64,000 nt of DNA from Pagrus major (Eukaryota > Chordata > Actinopteri > Spariformes > Sparidae): NCBI RefSeq assembly GCF_040436345.1, contig NC_133220.1:6574436-6638435 (forward strand), given 5' to 3'. Made by a program: the position numbers and the translations under genes. Below the pieces are notes generated by a model. That model was not told the DNA's origin. It worked only from the letters and a program-made list of their open reading frames with translations, and searched no databases. Every line of letters begins with the position of its first letter. Position 1 is the first letter of the stretch. Positions 25,301-38,500 of the stretch are shown one piece after another.

Positions 25301-28300
25301 AAACACATTAATCACCGCTGTGCCGTGATCTCACCATGTGTGCAGCTGACAGAGGTCACACATGACATCATCACCTGTATGATGAATCACTAAAAAATCC
25401 GTGTTCAACATCCTGTCCCTGTTTCTGATCCAGAACCAGCCCAGCATCCTCAAACAGTTTCTAGAGTAATAATCCAGTTAAAGCTTTTCATTAAAGTTCA
25501 TGAAATGCTGTAATTTTTAGCAAATACATCATAAACAATCTCCACATCTTTATACTTACAGGTCAATGCAGCATTTTTATACGTTTAAAAAACAGTCAAC
25601 ACAGTCAGAAGTAACCTCAGTAGCATCTGTTAAACAGACGACCTGCAGGAGTCATTAACAGATTCATCATGTCTTGTTTCATGCTAACGACTCCCAGAGC
25701 TGAAACCAGGGCTGACGGTTATTTTACTTTCATTAAAGCTCATTCAAACGGAGAGAAGAGAAACGTGAGTGAAAGTAAAACTGAAAGAGGAGAGAGTAAA
25801 AAATAAGTACAGATCTGTGTAACGTACTCACTGTCAGACTATCAGCGCATAAGTTGAGTAGTAAGTAAAAGATTCGACACTCTTATATTTAAAAAAACTT
25901 GTGACATCTGTGACAACAGCCGTGTTTCCATAAAGCATTGTGAAGAAAGTAGCATTAGAAATTTAATGGAAACAGTAAAATTTGAAAAAACTTCCTCTAA
26001 TTCGCAAAAAAGTTTGAAAGCTTGCTTGAGGTGGTTAACATGCAAAATGTTTGATGGAAACAGATTTGCCGAATAAACTCATAATCATTGCATTTCTTCC
26101 TCATCTCTGGACAGCAGGCAACATGGCCGATGCTAGCTGACATGCAGGAACAATTACAACTACTCCTGAAGACCTCTCTCCATTTTGTCTCCTGGTTAAT
26201 TTACCTCTAGCCTCTTTACTTCCACATCCAAGCGTGACGTAGCCACGTAGCCTGTAAAATAACTGTAAAATTTAGAGGGGAAATGTCTCTTTTGTGCCAA
26301 AAACCCAACATCATATCATTCCTGCATGATAGAAATACTGCGTGATGGAAGCTGAGAGAATCTATTCATCCACAAAAAAATAAACACTTGATGGTCTGTA
26401 GAAAACGCTTCATACATTTTTTTTTTTAGATTTCAGTGATGCTGCAAAAATTAAATAATTTCATCACCACAGAAAAACATTTGGGAGCAGATTCTTTGTG
26501 TTCTGAACGATCCCAGAGGGAGTCGTCGGTAAAAAGAGCTGTGATTGAAACACGCTCAGGCCAAAAGTGTCGCCACGTATCCATCATGTCCACGCTCAGT
26601 CATGACGCTGCCAAGGGAAATAATCCGTTGTGTGAGTGATGGTCCCACAGTGAGACCGCAGGCTGAGGGTCATTAACAGACAACTGAAGACTCATTCATA
26701 CCGTGTCTGTCCCTCTGTCTCTCTGTCCGTCTGTCTCTCTCTCTGTTTATTATCCTTTGTTACTCTCTCCTCCTCACTCTCTCTTCACTTCATATGGTCA
26801 CTTTCTCTTTTTCCAAAATTCTCCCTCAATATTTTGATCTCTCTTCCGCCAGAACACTTTTTGCTTGTTTAAACACACAGCACGTCACATCTGCTGTTAG
26901 AGGTCTCTCGGTCAAAACAACGGAAACAAAAGATGTAGTTTGATGACATTGCAGTCATGGTCAAGTAGTGTGGGGTCATGGGAGTTGTTGTTTTGATTCT
27001 TAAACAAACACCACTGCTGATGAAAATCTATCTACGAGTCTCCACGGTTTTAATTTGATGTTTTCCGACTTCCTTCGTCACTCTCTGACTCTCTCCTGGA
27101 AGTTAAAGCGACAGGCGACCAAATAAAACGCGCCGTTACCTTGAAAGAAATGATGGATTTCTCTGGTTTTAACATTGTTGGGAACATTATCCCAAATGTT
27201 TGATTGAATTAAAGGGAACTGTTGAGTCTTCTCAGAGGTATGCACTCCACTGAGTGTCATTCTAGTTTGACCATCAGCTTCATACACTTTCTGTTTACTA
27301 CACTCGTTATCTTGGATCACCTGATGAAGGTCTGAGTACTGAAACGTTGGCTAAGGTGTGCAAAAGCTGCACTCAAATGGTCCTGTGGTCTAATTTGTGT
27401 CAGTTTGAGGGTCCTTGATGTGAAAAAGTTTGGGAACCACTGACTTATAAAGAATACATCGTGATTTATGTGTTGATTATATTTTGTTTTATTAATGAAC
27501 CTGCAAAGTAACTAAAACTTTAAAAATAAATGTTGGCCGCCCCAGTAGCTCAGTTGGTAGAGTGTGCGAGCCATGTACAGAGGCTTTGTCCTCACTGTCC
27601 CCCTGCCTCTCATCCCATTTCCTGTCCTCTCTCAAGCTGTCCTGTCAATAAAGCCTCAAAAAGGCACAACAGCAAAAAAAAAATGTATACAGTAGGCTTA
27701 ATATCCATCTTAAATGTATGTATGTAAGCAGCCAAAATGGAAATACTATGCAAATTGTACTTTAATACAGTTCTTGAGTAAACAAACGTAATTCTCTGTT
27801 GTGGTCATACGTCAGATAAGAAACATGCAGAGGACTCACTGTCACATGTTCATTTACTGCAACTGTTGAGTCTTTCACAGAGAGGTCAGCACCTCCGTAT
27901 GTAACACTGACATCTGCGTATGTCTTCACGACCACACACACACATGCACACACACACACACACACACTGAAACAGTGCGTATATGTCCTGGGTCTCTTCA
28001 TCTTCTTACTATTGATATTGGAAAAATCACCAGAAAAATCTGAAATACGTCATGTAAAGTTTTTTGAAACCAAACTACCAGAACAAGTATGTGCAGCTTA
28101 CGTCTCTGCAGACCACAGTTATGTTGAAAATTTGGGTTTCTTTGGGTTCAGTTTTGAATTGCGTGTGGTGACAACACTTCGTTTATGTTCTGGTTAGGTT
28201 TAGTCACAAATACCACTCGGTAAGGGTGAGGAAAACATCTGGCTTTGATTTAAAATACCTGTTTATGTCGCCACAAACACGGCTGGAGTCCCGATGCGTC

Positions 28301-31300
28301 GTTTAAAATATCCAGTGGTTTCACGCTTATAAATAATTTATAATAAATGTTGAAATGTTTTTTTATTGTAGCGACGGTGCGGTTTCATCTCACCTCACTG
28401 CTGCTGCAGAGAAGTCTCTGTTGCACACGAACACGTCATTCTCTGTTAGCAACACAGTGAAGAAATGAGTTTTATCCAGCAGAGGCTTCAACCGGCTTCC
28501 TCTAATCTGTGACTATGATTATGGTGGATTATGGAGATGAGATATTTAAAATTGACTGGATTGATTTTCCTAGAAACATTTCCTTTTATGGCCCAACTGG
28601 AGACTTTAGCTTTCTTGGAAGTGTTTATGTTTTACCTCGGCCACTTAAAAACTCAGTAGGTTCCTTCCTGAACCTCAGACACTGAGCCTGGTCTCCTGCA
28701 GTGCCATCAACATGAGTTTTGAGCGAGCAGTTATTGTAATGAAAATACTCTGCATGCATGTTGTTTTTGTTACGTTATGTTGTTGTGCTGGCAGGTATTT
28801 ACTGTTTTTTAAGTCCGTTTAAGTTGTAGAGGGCATCCAACATGTCCACAGGTCAAATAAACATAAAAAATACAAATCAGGACTTCTGAATGATCCTGAA
28901 ACATTCCCAGTTTGAACAACCCTGGTGTTTTTACCACCTGTAGTAGACTCTGTGTTTAGACAGGATGTTAACGGGCATATTTAGGTGCTACAAGAGTCGT
29001 AAACTGGCCACTTGGTTCGCAGTTTTTCTCAAGTTATTTGAGTTTGGTCTGCGGCGTGTGACCAACAGCCGTGACCTTCATCAGTCAAACATCAGCCCAC
29101 ACAGGAAGCAGCAGTCTGCTCCACACATGCTGCTGATTCGTCTGCAACTCTTAGAGGAAAACTCAAGTTATTACTGGAGTAATTTGTTTCAGTAGAACGA
29201 TTACTATCTAATTAGTTTTTATTCCTCCTGAAGGTTTGGCTCTGCTCTGCACCCGACTCTCTCCTTACACACTGAGCTTTTAACTGAACCAGCACCAGAA
29301 CTTTTCCCCAACAAGAATCAGCAGCAAGTACGGCGGTAAAATGAGGAGACAGATCATCTGTCAGTCGAAAAGCTAAAGAAATTTGTTGACAAATATCTGC
29401 TGAATGTACTAAAAATGTCCAGTAGATGACCTCGACCTTTGACCTCACGTTGGACAGGAGATAGCTAAAGAAAGAGTGTACGGTTAACAAAAATAAGAAG
29501 TGTCAACGGCTCCCAGCTGAAGATTTATTTACCTTTTCTAAAGTTCCACTCTTACCTTTCCTTCTCTCTGCAGGACATGTCAGTTATGGAAGGAGAGTTA
29601 GAAATCCTCCTCGGAGAGCTGCACATCAAAATGAAAGGTACACACACACACACACACACACAGAGTCCCAGAGCAGTTTACAGATTATCCGGTGACACGT
29701 TATCGTCTAAATATTGAACATGTGTTATCACTTTCAGGTCTGATTGGCTTCGCTCGGCTCTGCCCTGGAGACCAATACGAGGTGAGCTTCTCTGTTTCAA
29801 GATGAATATCACGAGCTTGAACGAATCGAAGGAGAAGCCCTAAAATGCAAACAACATTCAGCACGTGAAAAGTGACAGAAACGAGACAGGCTTAACGTAT
29901 ATGATATTTCAAAATGGATTGAGTAGAAGTAGCTTAATCATCCACTGTCGCAGGAGGAGAGTGGAATACTGTTTTGTTTACAACATAAAAAAAATGACAC
30001 CTGAAAAACTAAAAAGTAGCAGAGCGCTCTAGAAACATCATCCTTCCTACAGACCTTCTCAGACAGTCTGAGAACTGAAAGAACTGGCTGTCGGGTTGTT
30101 AAACAAAAAATATAACTGCACGCATTTTTATATCCACCTCTACCGTATGTAGCTTCTGTAGCTTGTAACTATGAAAGTCTCACCGGCATCCAGTAAATAA
30201 ATAAATAAAACCCTAAATATTTGCACGGACAAGAAAATAATTGGATGAACTGACCCTTTAGCCTTCAACATTAGCAAAACTTTTTTCTTTAAACAGCAGC
30301 CATAAACTTTCTGAACAATTTACTGACCTGTTCATGACTTTTGGTGATTGGTGATGTCATGTCTCGATGATGTCACATGACCAGGTGATGGTGCGGCTGG
30401 GCCGCCAGCGATGGAGGATCAGAGGGAAGATCGAATCAGACGACACACAGTCCTGGGATGAAGAGGAGATGGTCTTCCTCCCGCACATACACCACAACTT
30501 TGAGATCAAGGTCACAAACACACACAGAAATACACACCTATACATGTACACGAACACATGATGTACACTCGTGTATATTTACTGTTTACTGTTGTGGTCA
30601 AGATATCTGGTCATGTGTGCGACTCTCTCACCTGTCAGATCTCTTCTGTCAGGTGACGGAGGCGAAGGGTTTGGGTTGGCTGCTGGTTGGCATGGTGACG
30701 TGTGCGAGCGCGGACTTCTTCGTGGCGAAGCCGCAGCTGATGTTGGTGGACATCACAGAGCTGGGAACCATCAAACTGCAGCTGGAAGTCACCTGGAAGT
30801 ACGAACACACACATTCTCACACACAAATATGATTTAATCTAGACGGACTTGAAAGTCGTCCGTGACAAGAACAGATGAGGCGATGGCAAAGAAACGCCAT
30901 GATGTCACGAGGACAGGATTTTCTGAAGGTGATGGGTGGTGAAGTGATGAGGAGTGAAGTCAGAGATGTTCCCAAAAAGGAAGGCAGAATAATTGGATGA
31001 GGCGAAGGGGAGTGGGTGTGGACAGCTGTGTCAGGAAATTGAATTTGTAGCGTAAAATATGAGGACGTTTTCTCTGAACTTTAGTCTCGACCTCAGAGTT
31101 GTAGCCTGTCGAGGTATCGAGTGATGATTCATATGAATGACGAGTGCAGCTGGTGAACAAACACATCAGATATCTTCCTCTCAGACGAGACAAAAGGAGA
31201 GTGAAGAGGTGAACAGAGACATTTGCCTTTTCTTTTCTTTTCTTTAATTTAATTTAAACAGCTTCCTTCCTCTTGTTATAACACATGTTCACTGCAGTAA

Positions 31301-32502
31301 AACAAAGCCAAGCAACAAACAACATGATGTAAACAACAATGAACGATGTGTTGGATTATTATAGATTCACATCCAGTTTCTGTTGTTGTTATTGTCTTCC
31401 TTCTCTGCCTCTGCGTCCTCCGTACCTCTAACCTGAGCCAGCTGTCACTGAGCAGCTCATTGAATTCAGAGTGTACATCATGCACACACACACACACGCA
31501 CACGCACACACGCACACACACAAACACTCTCCTGTGCCCTTGCACCATGACAGATCACATTTCAGGGTTTCAGAGGCGCCAGGTGGAGGACGTTTCATGG
31601 ATTTTCCCAAAAGAGATGGAAAATCACACAAACACGCACATGGCTGCTGAACTTGCACACACTCACACACACACACACACACAATGTTATTTTGAGCCTG
31701 AAAATGAGTCACACATTTCAGACTTTTCCTTCAGTCTTTCTGCTGCATATAAAAACTTACGCATGATAAGTGAAGTCAGTTTTAGTCACACAGCCCTGAA
31801 TACAAAAATTAGAATTTGCCTCGAGGAGCTTTACTATCTGTACAGTGTATGACATCATCTGTGCTTAGACTCTTGATTCGAGATAACGGAAAACTCCCCA
31901 AAAAATTCCTTTAACGGTGGAAAAAAGAAAGACAGAAGAGGGATTCGCTTTCCCAGGATGGACGGACAGGAAGTAGATGTCATGTGCACAGCATAGATCA
32001 GCAAAATAAAAACAATATGTACACATTTTGATGACAAAAATACAGAAATATGTAGTTTCTAAAAAGCATAAGTGAAGAGTATGGATGGAGGATGCTGAGC
32101 AGCTTCAGGTAAAAGAAAAAAACTAAGCTGTGGGCTTTAATAAAAGATACAAAATGGTGATTGTCTGCAGACATTTAAAGAGGTCGTATTGTGCTTTTTG
32201 GGTTTTTGCCTTTCCTTTTTGTGCATGTAAAATACTGCAAGTATTAAAGATCAGTGATATTTATTGACAAATGGATGAAATACATGTAATATTCAGCAGA
32301 TGTGTGTTTAATGTACATTCATGTGTTTATATTCTGTGTTTGTATTTGTATGTTCAGTCCGTTTGACAGCTCTGAGAAGATGAGGCCGCTGTCCGTCAGC
32401 AGGCAGTCGGTGTCGAGCAGGAAGAGTTCAGTTTACAGCTGGACGGCTCCGAGCACCCCGTCCTTCACCGAGAAATACTTTATAGTGAGTATACACGGAG
32501 GA

Positions 32503-32553
<51 letters not shown>

Positions 32554-35500
32554 TAGTCTTAAGCTTCAAACTATGACGGTCCACCTCTACCTCTAGTGTC
32601 ACTTTTCCACGTGAAGAGCTGGTTAGACTTTCAAAATAAAGTTTGCTAACAAAAAGGTCACACAGTTTGACTTTAGGACCTTTACTTTGATATATAAGTT
32701 GATATCTTGTTTGTCTTCTTCCTCCTCTGCAGTCGATGGTGCGTGAGCTGAAGGATCGAGAGGGTTCCCTCCCGTCTCTGGTGTCTAAAAGTCGACACAA
32801 CAGAGGAGGAGTTTCTCTGCTCAGCTACCTGTCCGACCCCTCAAACACCTCCATCACATCCAACCACAGCCCTCAGAGCGCCTATAACCTCAGGTATGTA
32901 ATCTGGGCTGGTGAGCATCAAAGGCAGTGCTTACAGGGGCAAAACTTACTAGTAAAATTAATCAGTTGTTGTTTTCTCATGGGATTCGTCAGTAATAATA
33001 AGAGATTAAGTAATGTCTTCCTGATTCTTTAGAGCTTTACTTCACAAGCTTTTTGGCTTTTTAGCCCATTGAATAAAACAATGTCTGTCTTGTTGTAGAC
33101 ATTACTTATGATCAGTTCAAGCAAAGAGTCATTTACTTACTCCAATTGTTGAATTTGAAGGCTTTTGAGAGGCCTGGAGAGGTGAAAGTATCCAGTATTT
33201 CACAAGAAAAAAATCTGAAAATAAACATAAACAAGTTTTTTTATTTCTTTCTCATCATTTGAATCAATTTATGACTCTACAGATTCATCTTGGGACCCCA
33301 CGGAGGGTCCTGACCTCGATGTTGGGGACCTTTTTTGCAATCTTACAAAGATTTAAATGAGAAGATAAATATCAGTTTCCTCTCTGTGGGAGATTAATAA
33401 AGAGATTGTTCTGGGACAACATAAACAAATCATGTTTAAAAATCTCTTCCTCCGCAGTCTGAAGAGGACTCACAGCTACCCCTCCAGCCACAGTGGAGGC
33501 ACCAGTCTGGGAGGAAGTCAGACTCAGCTGTCCCTCGGGGAGGAAGGATCCCTGGAGGTCTCTGCGGAGGACAGGGAGAGGAGGAAGGAGGAGAAGGATG
33601 GAGAGGAGGAGTGGGGCAGTGTGTTAGATACTCGCTCTACACCAGCAGAGAGTAAAACGGGTTCCCTGCTGGCTCTGCAGATGTGAGCATGAACTCAAAT
33701 AATGTTTGGTTTCTTTAACTTAAGTGCTGCCGAGAAACAAAGTGTTGTTATCCCCTCCAAACCATTTATCTCCAAAAAGTCTCATGAGCTAAGAAACTGA
33801 ACTGAAGAGAAGCAGAACTGTTTTCAGCTTCATCTAGCTTGAGTGTTATTTTAGCTAAAAATCGTATTTCTTTAACGCTCTCTTGTAATAACACTACTTG
33901 ATAATACTGCATATTTTTGTGTTTGTGTTTTTATTTGTTTATTATTGTATTTTTATTTTAATACAGGTCGAGCACGCCTGACATCCTCAGAAAGAACACA
34001 ACTGGAGATCCAGAGCCTGAGACAAACAGCGTAGCTAAGGTACAAAATAAAGCAAAATAAACTTGAGTTATGAAACACCTGAAACATTTAAGTATATTCA
34101 ACAATCCTTTAAAGTCCTGGTGAAACAAAACAGCTGCACTCAAAAGGGAGGAAAGCTTTCTGGGGCTGCTAGGGTGGCCACCAATAATCACTGAACCAAA
34201 TACTCACCATTACTCACTAAAACAACAAAAATAAACTCTAAATTAGTCAATTGTGGCCTGTTTCATATTAAAGACCCCCTCTTTTTGTGTGTGTGTTCCA
34301 GCTAATGTTATTAGCCAAGAGGTAAACTCAGTCTTCCCCTCATTTGTTCCAGGACTCCCCAGACTCTCAGTCATATTCTGCCCCTGACTCGCCCTCACCC
34401 ACTGCTCAGCCCCCTGCCGTGACCCCCTCCTCACCCACACCTGCTGCTCCGGCCCAGGGGAGGCCGGGGGTGAGCGGCGCCCAGCGGAGGGCTCAGGCCG
34501 TCAGGCTGGGAGCTCTGATCGCTGAGCTGGAGAAGACGTTACAGAACCAGAGCTGCTCTGAGAAGGAGCTGAGAGCCTTGGACCACCAGATACTGCACCT
34601 GGCAACCATATTAAAGGTGGGTACTTATATACACACACATATACACACACACACCTGTGAGGGAACATGTGTCATCTTTATGCTCTGTGGCATCCTCCAG
34701 AACGACCTCTCTCTGTTGAGGAGCTCGTCATCAGAGGAGACTCTGGCTGTAGAGGAAGTCCTGGGCAGTTTTGACTTCCTGTCGAATGACTTCACCGGAG
34801 ATGATGACACCTCCTGTTTGGGCAGCCTGAGGCTAAAAGACAGCGGGTGAGTTCACAGACAGAAGAAGAAGAGAATACAACGACTTACTGTGAAACAACT
34901 CATCTCTCTTTTTTATCCTCATCCTTCAGCATCAGTTCTTTCCAGCAGAGCACTCTGGGAAAGCTCAGCCAGTTGGCTGCTGAGGAAGAGCTGGTCATCG
35001 CCCCTTTGACTTCTGGGAACTGGGGTCTTGACCAGGCTCTAGAGACGCACCTGGATATATGTTGCATCCTGCTACAGGTACAGGATGTTTCTATAGTATG
35101 CCGCAAGCCATTTGTCCACATTAACAAAGCTTTTGTTCAGCTGCTTTTTTAAAATTCTAACAAATGCACCTGATGCTTCCTCAGTTGATAAGAACGACCG
35201 ACTTCAGCCCCTCGAGGAGGGAGCTGCTGCAGGAAACGGCTCTGCAAGCTGAAGTCCTGGACAGAGTCAGCTGTCTGCTGCTGGAGAAGAACAACAACAT
35301 TTCTGCAAGAGACAGTGAGTCGAAGATCCGTTTTTTATTACATCAAATCTGGACGCAAATCTGTGAAGTAGCCATTTCATACATTGGTTCTCGTGGAGTA
35401 CATGAAGGTAAACACCCTCCTCTCTTTACCTTAAGTCCTCCCGAAGGCCCAGAGAACGAGGGATGTGCTGCTGTTCTGGGAGGAGTGTGTGACGGACAGC

Positions 35501-38500
35501 AGCTCTCCGTTCTGTTGCCACTCGGACAGTTTCTCCAGGACGCTGAAGAAACGTTACACGCACAAGGTGAAGGCCAAGCAGCCCGGCCAGTCAGAAAAAG
35601 GTACAGAAGCACCTTATTCCACCTTTCTTACTCAAACACCAGCGATTTTTCAGCGATTAATCACAAAAAGAAACGTCAGATTAAACTGATAATGAAAATG
35701 ATAGTTAGTCGTCTCCTGCACACTGACCATCACACACTGCAGTGTTTATCACCTGCTGACTGAGCTGGACACCCTGCCTCCTCTTTCTCCTCCTCTGCAG
35801 TGTTTTCTCAGCTCCTGCAGCAGCTCCAGGCGGCCTGTCGGATGGTGCCCAGCCCTCGGCCGGTCTGCAGCCCGGAGAGAGTCACCCTCTTCCAGCTGTC
35901 GGTGTATCTGAAACGCTGGAGCGTCCAGCAGCTCGGAGAGCACATCTCATGCCTCTCCAAAGAAGGTACAGCTGTTACATATTTAAAACTCTGGACTTCA
36001 GGTTCACACATCACCCATTGCTTTTATCAATTTTTTAAGCCTCGGCCCTATGATTAATGTTCTGGTGTGTAAATGACCGATAGGAATGCTGCAGTGGAAA
36101 CCCTTTGGAAACTTTGACTGTTGTTACGACCAGGGCCGAGGGGAAACCCTGGCGCAACATGAAAATGAGCCTCCCCTCTTCCCCCCAAGCAGCAAAGCAT
36201 TTTTAAAGGTTTTATTTAAAAACACATCTAGAACACAAACAGACATGCTGACAGTCTGGCTGAGAGAGGAGAGCCCGCAGGAACTGGGAAGAGCCGGCCT
36301 TAAACTTCTGGCTTCGAGGCAGGAACCAATCAGCTCCCTGGACAGCCTACAATCACTCAACCAAACACACCTGCAACCAATCACACGCACTCAGGTAACA
36401 CAGAGGCAATTAAAGCACAGAGGCAATTAAAGCACATACAATAGAAATGTTTATACGACCTCTGGGGTCGTAACACTGTGAGCGTCAAAGTCCATCCATA
36501 AAAACTTCTTGTTTTGCCGCTGACAGGCTCAGATTGTTATATTAAGTGTCCGACCACATAATGGAAAGAATCCTGACAGAGAAAGACTTATTGTTAATTT
36601 AGGAATCACCTGATGTATCGCTCTCATCAAATCGACCAGACTCAATGTACAGAATTGACAAATAAAAGAAAATCAGGTGCTAGTAGTAGATATACTTTTG
36701 AAGTTCCCCACAAGGATTACGTCGCAGCCCGTGTCATAGCCGCCAACTGAGGTGATAGTTATTATTTATATGTAAATCCATCATTATTGTTTTTCTTACA
36801 GCAAGCGTCACACACGACAGGTGTCTTCAACGTTTGTGTATGGAGATATGTGTGTGTGTGTGTGTGTGTTTGTGTGTGTATTTAAGGATCGGCATGCTGT
36901 TATAGTTTTAACTCGAGAGCTTTAGGATCTGAGAACGTTCCAGAGATTCCAGCTTTCTGAAGGCATCTGGACCATCTGTCAACATTACTGCCAAACAGTC
37001 ACACCAAACTAACTGGGCGAGCGTGTGTGTGTGTATATATACATGTGTGTGTGTGTGGGAGGCCACAACTCTCCTTAATGTATCTTTCAAGTTTCATTCA
37101 TGATTAATTTTATTGCCTAAATATTTTGCGGATAGGAAGACATAAAAACAAGCATCCTTCCTTCCTCCTCTTTGCTTCCTCTCCTCCTTCATGTGGCCGC
37201 AGCGTGTTGATGTCTGCAAACATTTGGTTTTCATGGCACGACACGACTAAATCTTCAACAACAACTGTGTTTTCGGTGCTTAATTCAATCTGGGAAATAA
37301 ATAAAAGTCCGAAATTAATCTGGGCATTTGTTTTAACTCACTTTAAACACCAGGCGGATGGAGTTTAGAGCCAGAGGAGATGAAATTAAAATTGCTTCTC
37401 TGAGATGTAAAGAAATGACATCTCAGAGCTGTTAATGGGGCTGCACAGTGTGAGCAGAATGAAGAGTGTAAACTTATTTAATATATTGCATCTGTCTCAG
37501 CAAGGATTTTCAGGTTGCTGATGCAGTAAATAAAACTTATAACAAGCCTGTCCTGAGAGATTTCATGTCCATTATAAATCTTGACATGTTTCTGAGGTCA
37601 AGGATGAATTTTAAACCTCAGATTTTAAGCTAATAATGAGGAGAAATGTCCCGTTAGCGCTCAGAAAAAACGTAAATATGGCCATGTGCTGATGAAAACC
37701 CTGTGATTGGCTCCAGAACTGAACAGATGAGGCGTATTATTCCTTCATTACGACCGCTGATGTGTTTCAGAGTACATCCTGTCGGCCCTGAGGAGCCCCA
37801 AAAGGAGGCGGGCTTTAAATAAACTGAGGGCGCGGTCCATCACGGAGCTCCTCCCACTGGGATGCACGCTGCAGACTCTGGCCGCCCTGCAGATCGACTC
37901 CAACCACAAAGTCTGCAAAGCTGCCGTCAACTGTCTCTGCAGGGCCGCAGGCTGCAAAGCCTTCAGGAACAAGGTACATCAAACTGTCCACGCTGTGTTC
38001 ACTGTGAAGCAGAAAGTTTTCATTTAGTATTTTTAAACTTGAGTTTCAGTTTGGTTTATGGCAAGATAGTGTTTTGGGTTCAAATAGATGCTTTTCACAA
38101 AATCAACCACATGTCTGAAAGGCTTTTATGCAGTCACAAAGTCATCCTCAATCACTAAATGTTAAAGTGGAAGTGTCTTGAGAGGAAAACATAATGCATC
38201 TTGCACCAATTTCCAAAGAAACTGAGACAGTTGTAGCTTCCTTTTGTTTAGTTGCTTAGTTTCCTTGTGATTTTCACTATTGTTGTTAACTTCCATTAAA
38301 TCAGGAAGATTTCACATTCACACCTGAACTCTGCCCAGTGTACCTTGTGCAAATACAAACAATGATGCAGCTTCTACAACTGCTACATCATCATTTCTTC
38401 TCCTCCAGGCGGTCGTTTACTACACAGAGAGCTTGAAAAGCGCTGATGTTCAGATCCAACAAGGCTCCTGTCTGGCTCTGAAGTGCCTCAGGGTGAGAAT

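Larger units (their letters stand above)
23664..29573 (+). other. ripor3: largest ripor3 intron (coding exons 6 to 7)
   Basis: This 5.9 kb intron holds no coding exon that I recognise. It contains family A repeat copies at 24540-24825 (reverse) and 28060-28340 (forward), a hammerhead-like motif at 27321, a truncated tRNA-derived SINE at 27535-27685, and a CA tract at about 27936-27966. The remainder is unremarkable AT-rich intron. Confidence 0.7.

Noticed and set aside
30458..30837. Plus-strand frames in alternative registers over ripor3 exons 9-10
   Set aside because: Shadows of the real ripor3 frame, with no independent similarity.
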